This document shows, in pieces, positions 26,804-36,408 of a stretch of 64,000 nucleotides of DNA; position 1 is the first letter of the stretch, and each line of letters begins with the position of its first letter. Position numbers and translations under genes: made by a program. Source of the stretch: Mucilaginibacter sp. 44-25. Lineage in GTDB: Bacteria > Bacteroidota > Bacteroidia > Sphingobacteriales > Sphingobacteriaceae. Under the pieces are notes generated by a model. That model had not been told where the DNA came from. It did not search any database and saw only the letters and a list, made by a program, of their open reading frames with translations. The stretch spans positions 372,001 to 436,000 of the forward strand of contig MKTS01000001.1 of the NCBI GenBank assembly GCA_001898335.1, read 5' to 3'.

Positions 26804-28705
26804 CTATTTAGCAATTATCATAAACTCCGTTCTGCGGTTTAACGCGCGGTTTTCATCGGTTGTATTCGGCGCTATAGGCTGCCCTTCGCCGTAACCCTTA
26901 TATACCAGCCTGGTTGAGTTTACTTTGGCGACTACAAGGTATTGATAAACCGCTCCGGCACGCTTTTCTGATAGTGTTTGGTTGGCCTCATGGGTGCCAA
27001 CGTTATCGGTAAAGCCCGAAACTTCTATCTTAACGGTAGGGTTAAGCTGCATAAACTCCACCAGCTTTTGTAGCTCGGCCTTTGATTCGGGTTTCAGGTC
27101 GAACTTATTGGTATCAAAAAAGATGTTTTTCAGGATCACCTTGTTACCCACTTCAATGGGCGAAAGCAAAACCGACAGATTGAAAGCCTTTTTATTTATT
27201 AAACCAATAAGCGAAAAGTTATCGGAATAAAATAAATAACCCTCGCGAGATATGTTGAGGCCATAATTTTTACCGGTGGGCAACGTGGCTAAAAATTCGC
27301 CGGCATCTTCAGAACTGTAATCCTGGTAAACCGGCGTATTCTTTTGCAGATCAATGATCTCTACGGCCGCCTCAAGCGGTGCTTTGGTCTTTTTATCCTG
27401 TACCGTACCTTTTACGTAGGTAACCACCTTTGGGCGCACGCTTTCGGGCATTTCAAAGGTGTAAATATCATAGCCACCAAAGCCTTTGAGGTTATTTGAG
27501 GCGAAAAAGGCATAGCTGCCGTTCGCGGTTAGGGTAAGGCCGTTCTCATCTCCGCTGGAGTTGATGGGGTATCCCAGGTTCTCCGGCTTTTGCCACTTGC
27601 CGTCTTTCCCCAACCGGCTTACAAAGAGGTCCTTACCGCCCAGCCCCGGCCATCCGTTGCTGCAAAAGTAAAAAGTGCTGTCATCGGGGTGCACAAACGG
27701 CGACTGCTCATCATACTGTGTGTTTACGTTTGGCCCCATATTTTCGGGCTCGCTCCAGCCTTTTTCTGTAAGGTGCGATAGCCAGATATCGTAGCCGCCA
27801 TAGCCGCCTTTGCGGTTGCTTACAAAGTACAAAGTGCGGCCATCGGCACTGATAGACGGTTGCGCCTCCCAGCCGGAGGTGTTTAACGGCGCGCCAATGC
27901 TAAAAGGTTTGGCCCAATCGTTACCTTTCTTTTGCGCTATGTAGATATCACAGCGCCCCAGTCCGTCGGGACGGTTACAGCCTGTAAAAAAGAGGTACTT
28001 ACCATCCTGCGAAATGGACTGCGCCCCCTCGTTGTACATAGGCGTATTGATCACATCGCTCAGATAAGTCGCTTTTTGCCATTTATTGCCCACTTTATCG
28101 CTTTTATAAAAATCCTCGTTGTTGTTGATCTTGCGGGTGAAGATCAGTTCAGCTTCATCTGCGGTGGCAACCGGCAGGTACTCATCATCAGCGGTATTGA
28201 TGTCGGCACCCATGTTTACAGGTGTAAACGCTACAGGGTGTGCAATGGCCTGTATGCTAAATTTGCAATCGGCAATTAGCTTTTGTGCGTAAGCAATATT
28301 TTGCGGCGTATTGTTGGTATAGGTAAGATATTTCTCCAGGTGACGCAGGGCCGGCTCATACATGGCGTTGGGTATCTCGCAGTCGGCAACTTTCAGGTAA
28401 AGGCCCTTGTTGTATTCAGGATTGAGCGCAATGGCTTGGTTAAACTGCTCCGCGGCCGGTTTAAACATACGGCGCATCCTCAGTACATCGCCCAGTAGGG
28501 CATGGGCTTCTATAAATTTACTATCGGCATCAACAGCTTTTTGCAGCAGTGCAATGGCCTCATCATATAGGTGCTCATCAATACTCTCATTAGCAAGTGA
28601 GAAGTTTTTTATGGCTTCCTGGTTAGAGGTGCTGTAACGCTTTTCCTGCGCGCAGGCAAAAGAGGCTATCAGTAACAGGAATAAAACGGCATAGAGTTTT
28701 TGCAT
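26804..28705 (-). CDS. PorE-like OmpA-family protein with TPR, propeller and CarbD-like domains
   Basis: A 633-residue secreted protein. Signal peptide to about residue 19; TPR repeats about 30-140 (EAIALLQKAVDADSKFIEAH); a WD40-like/PD40 beta-propeller about 175-425 with repeated D-G-LYF-SNR and GYDIY motifs; a carboxypeptidase-regulatory-like domain about 428-500 (VKGTVQDKKTKAPLEAAVEI). It ends in an OmpA peptidoglycan-binding domain from about 520 (FFDTNKFDLKPES, then NRRTEFMI). This order is that of PorE, a type IX secretion component anchoring the machine to peptidoglycan. Other OmpA-propeller proteins in Bacteroidota share it, so equivalence to PorE is likely but unproven. It follows queE by 43 bp. 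Confidence 0.82.
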   Translation of the reverse strand: MQKLYAVLFLLLIASFACAQEKRYSTSNQEAIKNFSLANESIDEHLYDEAIALLQKAVDADSKFIEAHALLGDVLRMRRMFKPAAEQFNQAIALNPEYNKGLYLKVADCEIPNAMYEPALRHLEKYLTYTNNTPQNIAYAQKLIADCKFSIQAIAHPVAFTPVNMGADINTADDEYLPVATADEAELIFTRKINNNEDFYKSDKVGNKWQKATYLSDVINTPMYNEGAQSISQDGKYLFFTGCNRPDGLGRCDIYIAQKKGNDWAKPFSIGAPLNTSGWEAQPSISADGRTLYFVSNRKGGYGGYDIWLSHLTEKGWSEPENMGPNVNTQYDEQSPFVHPDDSTFYFCSNGWPGLGGKDLFVSRLGKDGKWQKPENLGYPINSSGDENGLTLTANGSYAFFASNNLKGFGGYDIYTFEMPESVRPKVVTYVKGTVQDKKTKAPLEAAVEIIDLQKNTPVYQDYSSEDAGEFLATLPTGKNYGLNISREGYLFYSDNFSLIGLINKKAFNLSVLLSPIEVGNKVILKNIFFDTNKFDLKPESKAELQKLVEFMQLNPTVKIEVSGFTDNVGTHEANQTLSEKRAGAVYQYLVVAKVNSTRLVYKGYGEGQPIAPNTTDENRALNRRTEFMIIAK

Positions 28706-28748
28706 CAGTAACCTATACGTTAAACCGTACAGGATGTTTCAGCACTGC

Positions 28749-29372
28749 TTACGGAATATTGAGATATTTATGTGTTTGCAGCGATATTTCCCATTTGGGG
28801 TTGGCCATTACATAGTCAACAATAAGCGGGGTAATTTCTTTATGTTTTGACCACTCCGGCTGCAAATACAGTTTGCAATCAGGCCCAACCAATTGCGCGT
28901 GGTGCTCGGCAAAAGCAAAGTCTGATTTATTAAAGATGATCACCTTCAGTTCGTTGGCTTTATCAGCCACCTGCTGCATAGGGCTTTTAAATTTTTTAGG
29001 CGACAGGCATATCCAGTCCCAATGGCCCGAAAGGGGGTAAGCGCCGGAAGTTTCAATAAAAGTGCGGATGCCGTTTTGCTGTAACTGCCCGGTAAGGTAA
29101 TCGAGATTGTAAATCAACGGCTCCCCGCCAGTGATCACTACCGCTTTTGAGGGGTGGTGCATGGCATTTTTAACAATGGTATCGGCAGCGGTAAGGGGGT
29201 GCAGTTCGGCGTCCCAGCTTTCCTTTACATCGCACCAGTGGCAGCCTACATCACAGCCACCCAAGCGGATAAAATAGGCGGCTTTGCCGGTATTATATCC
29301 TTCGCCTTGTATCGTGTAGAACTCTTCCATCAAAGGAAGCAATGTGCCATCTTCCGGAACCTGGTGTGCCAT
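28749..29372 (-). CDS. queE: 7-carboxy-7-deazaguanine synthase
   Basis: A 207-residue radical-SAM enzyme that converts 6-carboxytetrahydropterin to 7-carboxy-7-deazaguanine in queuosine (preQ0) synthesis. The cluster motif is C40-x3-C44-x2-C47 (GGCDVGCHWCD), the QueE-type spacing; VVITGGEPLIYNLDYL and FIETSGAYPL follow. No other queuosine genes are nearby. It may be co-transcribed with the PorE-like gene downstream. Confidence 0.94.
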   Translation of the reverse strand: MAHQVPEDGTLLPLMEEFYTIQGEGYNTGKAAYFIRLGGCDVGCHWCDVKESWDAELHPLTAADTIVKNAMHHPSKAVVITGGEPLIYNLDYLTGQLQQNGIRTFIETSGAYPLSGHWDWICLSPKKFKSPMQQVADKANELKVIIFNKSDFAFAEHHAQLVGPDCKLYLQPEWSKHKEITPLIVDYVMANPKWEISLQTHKYLNIP

Positions 29373-29383
29373 AATTAAGGCTG

Positions 29384-29391
29384 CAAAGGTA
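29384..29391 (-). promoter_or_regulatory. -7 box TACCTTTG of queE
   Basis: Exact TAnnTTTG on the minus strand, 11 bases before the queE ATG. Confidence 0.55.
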
Positions 29392-29522
29392 AGGTTTTTA
29401 CCGCTAAAAGCTTAAGCGGTAATGGCAAAAGGCTTAATATGATATTATGCAGATAATCTGAAACGTATGGCCGGTCTTTTACCTTTCATGTAAATTAGTT
29501 ATCATTACAGAAAATATTACGC

Positions 29523-30305
29523 ATGAAAAAGCTTTTTAACCTGGTTGTGCTTATTGCCCTGCTCAGTTTAAGCTCATGCGTTGATATAGAGGAACATTAC
29601 GACTTCAAAGAGGATGGCTCCTGTAAGGTGGTGTACGGCTTTGATATGAGTAAAGCGGTATCTATCCTGATGAATTTAATGACCGATTCGGTACGGGCTA
29701 CTCCGCAATTCAGTGTAGCGAGAGATACGACACTCAACTTTTACGATGCGCTGCCCGATACTACCGCAGCACGCCTCACCCCGGAAGAAACCGCCATGGC
29801 CAAAAGCAGCGACCTGTCTGTAGATATGGACCTGAGTAAAGGGCATATGTGCGTAAAAATGACGCACCTTGCCAAAACCCCGGCCGATCTGCAATACTAC
29901 CTGCAGCATATTTCAACCGTATCCGTGAAAACACCGGCGGTTGACCTGCTGGAGAATAATAAAGACAAAGCGAATATTAAAAACACCGACGCCCTAACCC
30001 TGCAAAACTTTGTGGCCGGGCAGGATTATTATATTTACGAGGTTACGCCGCACAGCTTTTCGAGAATAATTGATAAGATAAAATTTGGTAAGTTTTTGCA
30101 GAAAACCCGCTCAACCTTCGCGGCGGCCAAAGCTATGCTCATTGATATGCCTTACAAGGTAGTGATGAATTTCGCGCGGCCGGTGAAAAAAGTAAGTAAC
30201 CCCAAAGCCGTACTCTCTGCCGACCGAAAGCAGGTTACCCTGATCACCAATATGGACGATGTGATGAAAGACCCGGGCCTGATGAACCTGAAAGTAGACT
30301 TCTAA
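29523..30305 (+). CDS. Lipoprotein of unknown function
   Basis: A 260-residue protein with a lipoprotein signal (MKKLFNLVVLIALLSLSSC, cysteine 19). I do not recognise a catalytic motif. The body begins DIEEHYDFKEDGSCKVVYGF, is rich in charged residues and contains TMDD-like segments near the end; it resembles Bacteroidota lipoproteins that have no assigned role. It is followed after six bases by the Rieske gene, so the two are probably co-transcribed. Confidence 0.8.
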   Translation: MKKLFNLVVLIALLSLSSCVDIEEHYDFKEDGSCKVVYGFDMSKAVSILMNLMTDSVRATPQFSVARDTTLNFYDALPDTTAARLTPEETAMAKSSDLSVDMDLSKGHMCVKMTHLAKTPADLQYYLQHISTVSVKTPAVDLLENNKDKANIKNTDALTLQNFVAGQDYYIYEVTPHSFSRIIDKIKFGKFLQKTRSTFAAAKAMLIDMPYKVVMNFARPVKKVSNPKAVLSADRKQVTLITNMDDVMKDPGLMNLKVDF

Positions 30306-30311
30306 ATTCCT

Positions 30312-30644
30312 ATGAAGTGGTATGCCGTTCCTGATTTAAACCCATCCGCGGAACCTTTTATAAAAAAGGTTAAGGTGGGCGGCAAAAATATTTGCATTGT
30401 AAACTATGAGGGTAAGCTTTATGCAGTAGGCGCTACCTGCCCGCATGCCGGCGCCGAACTAAGCGGAGGCTGGTGCAAGGAGGGGAAGATCATTTGTCCG
30501 TTCCACCGTTATTCGTATGACCTTAAAACCGGCAAGGGTAGCCCCGGCCAAAATGATTTTATTGACAGTTACCCTATAGAACTGCGTGATGGTGAAATTT
30601 TTGTGGGAATTGAATCTTTCTGGGATAAGGTATTTGGGCAATAA
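30312..30644 (+). CDS. Rieske [2Fe-2S] protein
   Basis: A 110-residue single-domain ferredoxin of the nitrite-reductase-small-subunit/dioxygenase ferredoxin type. The cluster ligands are C43-P-H45 and C62-P-F-H65 (ATCPHAGAELSGG and IICPFHRYSYDLKTG). No signal peptide, so cytoplasmic. It is an electron carrier whose partner oxidoreductase is not in the window. Its only operon neighbour is the upstream lipoprotein, which does not reveal a pathway. Confidence 0.9.
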   Translation: MKWYAVPDLNPSAEPFIKKVKVGGKNICIVNYEGKLYAVGATCPHAGAELSGGWCKEGKIICPFHRYSYDLKTGKGSPGQNDFIDSYPIELRDGEIFVGIESFWDKVFGQ

Positions 30645-30678
30645 AAAAGGGTTAAAACGCTTTGCGCTCTAACCCTTT
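30643..30678 (-). terminator. Terminator between Rieske gene and folD
   Basis: AAAGGGTTA (30646-30654) and TAACCCTTT (30670-30678) enclose a small CGC/GCG inner stem. The best T tract (six) is on the minus strand, so it mainly serves folD. Confidence 0.75.
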
Positions 30679-30699
30679 ACCATCTATCATATGAGATAA

Positions 30700-31581
30700 T
30701 TATTGATAAATTTCCTTATTAGCTGACGCTAAAGTATTTTTCAGCAAACCAATTATCGTCATTAAACCTACGCCGCCGGGAACGGGTGTTATCCAGGAAG
30801 CCTTTGGCGCTACGTTTTCAAAATCAACATCGCCATATAGTTTAAAGCCCGATTTGGTAGTAGCAGACGTTTCACGGTTCATGCCTACGTCAACTACTAC
30901 GGCGCCCTCCTTCACCATATCGGCAGTGATAAAGTTCTTTTTACCGATGGCCACGATAAGGATATCCGCATCAAGCGTGAATTTTTTAATATCCGGAGTA
31001 CGGCTATGGCAAATGGTCACAGTGCAATTGCCGGGTGTGGTGTTACGTGCCATCAGGATGCTCATTGGCGAACCTACAATATTGCTGCGACCAACCACCA
31101 CACAATGCTTGCCCGCGGTTTCAATACCGTATTCCTTTAGCATCAGCGTAATGCCGTAAGGCGTTGCCGGAATAAATGATGGCAGGTTGCGCTGCATACG
31201 CCCCAGATTCACCGGGTGAAAGCCGTCCACATCTTTTTTAGGATCAATGCGTTCTGTTACCTTCTCCGGGTCGATATGTTTAGGCAGCGGAAGCTGAACT
31301 ATAATACCGTCAATATCAGCGTCGGCATTTAGTTCTGCTACTTTAGCCAGCAATTCTTCTTCGGATACCGTGTCTTCGTAGCGTACCAGGGTAGATTTAA
31401 AGCCTACCTTTTCGCAGTTTTTCATTTTGCTGGCCACGTAGGTTTCGCTGCCACCGTCGTGGCCTACTAAAACGGCCACCAGGTGCGGTTTGCGACCTGT
31501 ACGCTCCAAAATTTTAGCTGCCTCTTCGGCAATTTCACCTTTAAGTTTTTCCGATACGTATTTTCCGTCGAGTAATTGCAT
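30700..31581 (-). CDS. folD: Bifunctional methylenetetrahydrofolate dehydrogenase/cyclohydrolase
   Basis: A 293-residue enzyme of one-carbon metabolism that interconverts 5,10-methylene- and 10-formyl-tetrahydrofolate with NADP. The catalytic [13 protein letters not shown] (Tyr and Lys), QLPLPKHI, the nucleotide-binding [17 protein letters not shown], and the C-terminal [12 protein letters not shown] are all present; leucine replaces the usual proline in PGGVGPMT. It lies downstream of lepA with a word-repeat hairpin in the 86-bp gap. Confidence 0.96.
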   Translation of the reverse strand: MQLLDGKYVSEKLKGEIAEEAAKILERTGRKPHLVAVLVGHDGGSETYVASKMKNCEKVGFKSTLVRYEDTVSEEELLAKVAELNADADIDGIIVQLPLPKHIDPEKVTERIDPKKDVDGFHPVNLGRMQRNLPSFIPATPYGITLMLKEYGIETAGKHCVVVGRSNIVGSPMSILMARNTTPGNCTVTICHSRTPDIKKFTLDADILIVAIGKKNFITADMVKEGAVVVDVGMNRETSATTKSGFKLYGDVDFENVAPKASWITPVPGGVGLMTIIGLLKNTLASANKEIYQ

Positions 31582-31599
31582 AAGAGAGTCGAGATATAA

Positions 31600-31645
31600 G
31601 AATCAAGAGTCAAGAGCTATTTGACAAAGTCTTGTCTCTTGATTC
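31600..31645. repeat. Word-repeat hairpin between lepA and folD, AGTCAAG words
   Basis: GAATCAAGAGTCAAGA at 31600-31615 faces TCTTGTCTCTTGATTC at 31630-31645, pairing at 15 of 16 positions. Further copies of the word (CTGATTC, CTGGTTC) follow to 31659. Both flanking genes run leftward, so it is downstream of lepA and in the leader of folD. Confidence 0.8.
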
Positions 31646-31667
31646 CTGATTCCTGGTTCTAATATTA

Positions 31668-33455
31668 TCAATCCAATTTCAAAACCGCCATAAACGCGCT
31701 TTGTGGTATCTCTACGTTACCTACCTGGCGCATGCGTTTTTTACCGGCTTTTTGTTTCTCTAATAGTTTACGCTTACGTGAGATATCACCACCATAACAC
31801 TTAGCGGTTACATCCTTACGCATAGCTTTTACCGTTTCGCGGGCGATAATTTTTGCACCGATAGATGCCTGTATGATGATCTCAAATTGCTGGCGGGGCA
31901 ACAGCTCCTTCAGCTTTTCGCAGATCTTTTTACCAAAATCGTAGGAGTTGCTGCGGTGTATCAGTGATGATAATGCATCAACCGGTTCAGCGTTCAGGCG
32001 GATATCCAGTTTTACCAGGTCCGACTGGCGGTAGCCTATCTGATGATAATCAAACGAGGCGTAACCTTTTGAAATGGTTTTCAGCTTATCGTAAAAGTCA
32101 AATACGATCTCACCCATCGGCATCTCAAAGATCAGCTCCACGCGGTCTGATGTGAGGTAAGATTGATTAATGATCATACCGCGCTTTTGAATACACAACG
32201 ACATCACCGGCCCCACAAATTCAGATTTGGTAATAATGGTAGCTTTAATGTACGGCTCCTCCACATAATCCATCTTGCTCGGGTCAGGGAGGTCGCTTGG
32301 GTTATTCACCAACAGCTCTTCGCCTTTGGTGGTGTATGCGATGTAGGATACGTTGGGAACGGTGGTGATCACCGTCATGTTAAACTCACGTTCCAGGCGT
32401 TCCTGGATAATTTCCATGTGCAGCATGCCCAAGAAACCGCAACGGAAACCAAAGCCCAGGGCGGCTGATGATTCCGGTTCAAAAACCAGCGAAGCATCGT
32501 TCAACTGTAGCTTGGCCATTGATTCGCGCAGCTCTTCGTAATCTTCGGTATCAACCGGGTAAATACCGGCGAAAACCATCGGCTTCACTTCCTCGAAACC
32601 CTGTATGCCTTCCGCGCAAGGGCGGTCTATCGTGGTAATGGTGTCACCCACCTTTACTTCTTTTGCTTCTTTAATACCGGATATAATGTAACCTACGTCG
32701 CCGGTCTTGATTACATCCTTGGCAACCTGGTTGAGTTTCAGGGTACCCACCTCATCGGCAATGTACTGTTTACCGGTAGCCACGAATTTAACGCGATCGT
32801 TCTTGCGTATTTCGCCGTTCACTACTTTAAAGTAAGCGATGATACCACGGAATGAATTGAATACCGAGTCGAAGATCAATGCCTGCAGCGGAGCGTCAGG
32901 GTCACCAACCGGTGCGGGTACGCGTTCTACAACAGCACGTAGAATATCATGCACACCCATACCGGTTTTACCCGAAGCGGCAAGGATGTCCTCACGTTTG
33001 CAACCTATCAGGTCAACGATCTGGTCTTTCACTTCCTCCGGCATAGCACCAGGCAGGTCCATTTTATTCAGTACCGGGATAATTTCCAGGTCGTTCTCTA
33101 AAGCCAGGTATAGGTTAGATATGGTTTGCGCCTGTATACCCTGCGAAGCATCTACAATAAGTAAAGCACCTTCGCAGGCGGCAATAGAACGCGATACCTC
33201 GTACGAAAAATCGACGTGGCCGGGCGTATCAATTAAGTTTAAAACATATTTCTGCCCATCAAGCACATATTCCATTTGTATGGCGTGGCTTTTAATGGTG
33301 ATACCGCGTTCGCGTTCAAGATCCATGTCGTCAAGTAACTGGGCCTGGGCTTCGCGCTGGGTAATGGTATTGGTGTATTCTAATAACCTGTCGGCAAGTG
33401 TACTTTTACCGTGGTCGATATGTGCTATAATACAAAAGTTACGGATGTGCTTCAT
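31668..33455 (-). CDS. lepA: Elongation factor 4 (back-translocase GTPase)
   Basis: A 595-residue translational GTPase. The G1 motif is in [20 protein letters not shown], switch II in [14 protein letters not shown], and G4 is NKMDLPGA. It has EF-G-like domains III and V ([33 protein letters not shown]) and the LepA-specific C-terminal domain ending [22 protein letters not shown]4 acts on stalled or mistranslocated ribosomes. The start is confirmed by a promoter box seven bases upstream. Confidence 0.98.
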   Translation of the reverse strand: MKHIRNFCIIAHIDHGKSTLADRLLEYTNTITQREAQAQLLDDMDLERERGITIKSHAIQMEYVLDGQKYVLNLIDTPGHVDFSYEVSRSIAACEGALLIVDASQGIQAQTISNLYLALENDLEIIPVLNKMDLPGAMPEEVKDQIVDLIGCKREDILAASGKTGMGVHDILRAVVERVPAPVGDPDAPLQALIFDSVFNSFRGIIAYFKVVNGEIRKNDRVKFVATGKQYIADEVGTLKLNQVAKDVIKTGDVGYIISGIKEAKEVKVGDTITTIDRPCAEGIQGFEEVKPMVFAGIYPVDTEDYEELRESMAKLQLNDASLVFEPESSAALGFGFRCGFLGMLHMEIIQERLEREFNMTVITTVPNVSYIAYTTKGEELLVNNPSDLPDPSKMDYVEEPYIKATIITKSEFVGPVMSLCIQKRGMIINQSYLTSDRVELIFEMPMGEIVFDFYDKLKTISKGYASFDYHQIGYRQSDLVKLDIRLNAEPVDALSSLIHRSNSYDFGKKICEKLKELLPRQQFEIIIQASIGAKIIARETVKAMRKDVTAKCYGGDISRKRKLLEKQKAGKKRMRQVGNVEIPQSAFMAVLKLD

Positions 33456-33462
33456 TCAACCG

Positions 33463-33470
33463 CAAAAATA
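33463..33470 (-). promoter_or_regulatory. -7 box TATTTTTG of lepA, near-leaderless
   Basis: Exact TAnnTTTG on the minus strand, seven bases from the lepA ATG. Confidence 0.6.
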
Positions 33471-33545
33471 AGTTTTTAAGCGGATAAATTGCTATGAAAT
33501 AACCGATTTGCTAACTTAGAGAACCTCGTAAAGCCCATTCACCTG

Positions 33546-34691
33546 ATGAAAGCCATTATTACCGCCATTTTCCTCTTCCTGAGCATACCTGTGTTTGCCT
33601 GTTCGTGTTTAATAAAACCCGTTTTTAAATCAACAAACGATCTAAAGGACTATAGCTTTATAGCCCTCGTTAAGATAACGCAAACAGCGCCTTTTGACGA
33701 AAAATACAAGTTTATGGGTATAAGGAAAGATAGCGTTGCTCACATTACCGTCCTCGAACTATTTAAAGGAAAAGCAACTGATGTGGTAATTGATGGAGAT
33801 TATCTCACAGATTGCAATATGCTGTATAGCAACAATGAAGAATGGTTGCTTTATGCTTACGAACGTAATGGTAAAACCTATGTATCCAGGTGTAGTTATA
33901 GTACTGAATACAGGGATGCTGACGGTTTCAGGGATTGGAATGGATTCCGTGGTATCAGGGATCTGGATTTGCTCCGCAGACTTTATCAACATTCACCAAA
34001 CCTGAACGTGGCTAATAACCTGTTTTTTCCTAATGGTAAGCCGGAGATCAAACAGAAGATAGTAAATGGGAAGCTTGAAGGTAAACGCTATGTGTATTAC
34101 CCCAACGGTAAACTCTATTTGACAGAAGATTTTAGGCATAGTGTAAGGACCGGTTCGCGTAAAGTTTACGATACTTCGGGACACCTGATATCGCTTACCA
34201 AGTATAAAAACGGTCTAAGGAAGGAGATTATCAGGTACCAGGATACCGCAGAAACCGCATGGTATTTGAAGTATCAAATGAAAAATAACAAAGATCCTTT
34301 ATTTGGTGAACACGAACATGACTCTACTTATTTCGTTAATTTACTTGATTCGCTAAGGAGCTTAAAGCATTGGGATAAAGAGATAAGCTTTCACGAGGTT
34401 TTTAGTGATGAAGGGCGTAGTTACAGCTACAGTATGTTTTATTATGACGGAAAACCGGAGGCAAAACATACTTTAGACTGGCATAAAAAATTATATGAAG
34501 GCTGGGTTTACTACAAAGGTGGAAAGCTACATAGTTACATGCGATACGACCAAGCCCAAAATATTCAATTGGAGATAGATTACGAAAAGGATGGCACTAA
34601 ACGTGAGTTTAAAAAAGCTTGTGAGTCATGTAAGTTTTATTTTGATGAAGATAACCCGGCAGCAACAGCAGAAGCTGTATATATTCAATAG
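33546..34691 (+). CDS. Secreted protein with CxC (TIMP/netrin-like) N-terminus and YwqK/MORN-like repeats
   Basis: 381 residues. The signal peptide ends at VFA, leaving CSC as the mature N-terminus. Residues 20-130 (FIALVKITQTAP, HITVLELFKGK, LLYAYERNGKTYVSRCS) resemble the netrin/TIMP-like domain, in which a Cys-x-Cys N-terminus is typical. From about 160 there are MORN-variant (YwqK-like) repeats of the form F-PNGK-E-KQKIVNGKLEGKRY and YYPNGKLY. A CxxC (ACESC) lies near the C-terminus. Its stop is seven bases from the convergent glycosidase stop, with no terminator between them. The TIMP analogy is from residue pattern only. Confidence 0.7.
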   Translation: MKAIITAIFLFLSIPVFACSCLIKPVFKSTNDLKDYSFIALVKITQTAPFDEKYKFMGIRKDSVAHITVLELFKGKATDVVIDGDYLTDCNMLYSNNEEWLLYAYERNGKTYVSRCSYSTEYRDADGFRDWNGFRGIRDLDLLRRLYQHSPNLNVANNLFFPNGKPEIKQKIVNGKLEGKRYVYYPNGKLYLTEDFRHSVRTGSRKVYDTSGHLISLTKYKNGLRKEIIRYQDTAETAWYLKYQMKNNKDPLFGEHEHDSTYFVNLLDSLRSLKHWDKEISFHEVFSDEGRSYSYSMFYYDGKPEAKHTLDWHKKLYEGWVYYKGGKLHSYMRYDQAQNIQLEIDYEKDGTKREFKKACESCKFYFDEDNPAATAEAVYIQ

Positions 34692-34698
34692 ATGGGGA

Positions 34699-36333
34699 TT
34701 ATTTTACAACTTCTACAAATTGCGGCGTTTCAGTTACCTTAATTTTCAGCTTGCCATCAGCAATTTTAACCGCTTTGCTATCCATACGGTCGGCACCGGG
34801 TTTTAGGCTGTATACATTAACTTTTGAATGATTGCCAACCAATAAGGTGTAATCCGCTGTCCGGCCTTTTTGGTCGGGAACGGTGAGTACATAAATAATG
34901 CTTTTGCCTGATCGGTATTTATCCACCAGCGGGTCGGCGTTAATAGTACCCACGTATTGGTAGTTACCCATTAATTTATTGGTTTGCAGGATGTAATCAG
35001 CCGCAGGCCGCCTTTTAGGGCTTTCGGCAAGCCCCGAGGTCATGTACTGGCCGGTACTGCCAGCCTCGGCATCAAATAACTGGTAGAAGAATAACCTTTG
35101 CACTCCGTGGCGCATGTATAGCAGCGAGGTACGCAGTATCCAGTCGGCCTGGGTAAGCAAGACACTTTTACTGCCTATTTCCGGCGCGTGCTGGTAGCTC
35201 TCGGTATTAAGGTCGTACCCTGTTTCGGTTACCCAAACCGGCGCTTTTAGGCTATCGGCCAGGTGTTTAAAACCATCTGCTACGCGGCCCAGCTCGGTCA
35301 GTTCGGGCGCTACACCTGTACTTGCCCTTTGCCGGGTAAATACACTGCCGTTATTAGCATACAGGTGATAATTGATCACATCAAAACATACATCCACAGT
35401 TCCATCCGGGCGCAGGCCACGATTTTTTTTGCACCACGCGACTATCCGGCGTACGTAATTTACATCGGCAGAGGCCAGGCCACCCATTACCACCATCATT
35501 TTTGGGTCGGCAGTTTTTGCACCGGCACCGGGGCCCATGGTATGCTTATGCCCATCATAAAAGGCAGATAGGTTGGCAGCATATTCTTCGGGCGTTTGCA
35601 TGGCCTTATCGCCTTTCCACCAGCGGTCGGGCTCGTTGTTGCATTCCATGTAGCTAATGTAACCCAAACCTATTTTTACCGTGTTAGGTACATCATTCGT
35701 CCAGCGTGGGCGGGTGTCAACCTTAACTAACTCAGGGTCAATTTGCTTATTTGAGCCATAACGTGCTGCAAACTGGAACGCCGTACGGGCCTGTACCAGG
35801 TAAGAAGCCGGCTTGCTCCGGTCGGCGCCGTATGGCGCAGGTACATTCTCGTCGTCACGTTCGTCTGCGGGGTAGGTGTTCATCATCCAAACGGGCAGGT
35901 TTTTCAGATCGGCCAAAACCAATATGCTGTCGCGTTTGCAGCGTTCATACATCACATCATAATACCAGCTACCGTTATTAGTAGGGTTATAGGTATAATC
36001 GCCCGGGGTATTTTCCAGCTTGTTCCAGTTCATGTAATGGCGCACCGCTGTAAAGCTCTTGATGATAGCCATGTTGGTTTCATAAATATGGCTATGGTCA
36101 TTGGGCGTGTCGGGGTTTTCCAGGAAGTTCCACTCGTAGCTATTGATACCGAACATATTTTTTAAAGGAGGGGAGGATGCTCTACGAGCTGTAGTATCAC
36201 CGGGCTTATCGGCTACTATGGTCACTGTATCTTTCATCAGGGGCTTGTATGCCATTTGTTTATGGCAGCGCGCGAGCCCCAAAAAACTAAATACCAGCAA
36301 AAAAATATATCGATGGAAAAAAAGGCCGTTCAT
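34699..36333 (-). CDS. Probable secreted clan-A glycoside hydrolase (TIM barrel)
   Basis: 544 residues with an N-terminal hydrophobic signal. The cysteine in GLARC lacks a proper lipobox, so it is more likely exported than lipidated. The catalytic region reads FGINSYEWNF, then YISYMECNNEPDRWW (an NEP-type acid/base glutamate) and APVWVTETGYD (nucleophile-type glutamate), as in GH5/GH39-like clan-A barrels. A C-terminal beta-sandwich-like part (about 455-544) follows. The substrate is unknown and it is not in a polysaccharide locus; no SusC/D pair is nearby. Confidence 0.65.
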   Translation of the reverse strand: MNGLFFHRYIFLLVFSFLGLARCHKQMAYKPLMKDTVTIVADKPGDTTARRASSPPLKNMFGINSYEWNFLENPDTPNDHSHIYETNMAIIKSFTAVRHYMNWNKLENTPGDYTYNPTNNGSWYYDVMYERCKRDSILVLADLKNLPVWMMNTYPADERDDENVPAPYGADRSKPASYLVQARTAFQFAARYGSNKQIDPELVKVDTRPRWTNDVPNTVKIGLGYISYMECNNEPDRWWKGDKAMQTPEEYAANLSAFYDGHKHTMGPGAGAKTADPKMMVVMGGLASADVNYVRRIVAWCKKNRGLRPDGTVDVCFDVINYHLYANNGSVFTRQRASTGVAPELTELGRVADGFKHLADSLKAPVWVTETGYDLNTESYQHAPEIGSKSVLLTQADWILRTSLLYMRHGVQRLFFYQLFDAEAGSTGQYMTSGLAESPKRRPAADYILQTNKLMGNYQYVGTINADPLVDKYRSGKSIIYVLTVPDQKGRTADYTLLVGNHSKVNVYSLKPGADRMDSKAVKIADGKLKIKVTETPQFVEVVK

Positions 36334-36358
36334 AGATGGGTTTTAACAGCGTAAAAAG

Positions 36359-36374
36359 TACGTATTTATACGTA
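36359..36374. promoter_or_regulatory. Perfect dyad TACGTA-N4-TACGTA upstream of the glycosidase
   Basis: Two TACGTA palindromes four bases apart, 26 bp before the glycosidase start and 35 bp after the end of the polymerase gene. It is operator-like; no regulator is assigned. Confidence 0.35.
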
Positions 36375-36408
36375 ATGGCCGGCTTACTTGTTTTATTTAT
36401 TACGCAGG

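Noticed and set aside
32839..33471. 210-codon open frame opposite lepA
   Set aside because: It is an antisense shadow of lepA and would run into the lepA promoter.
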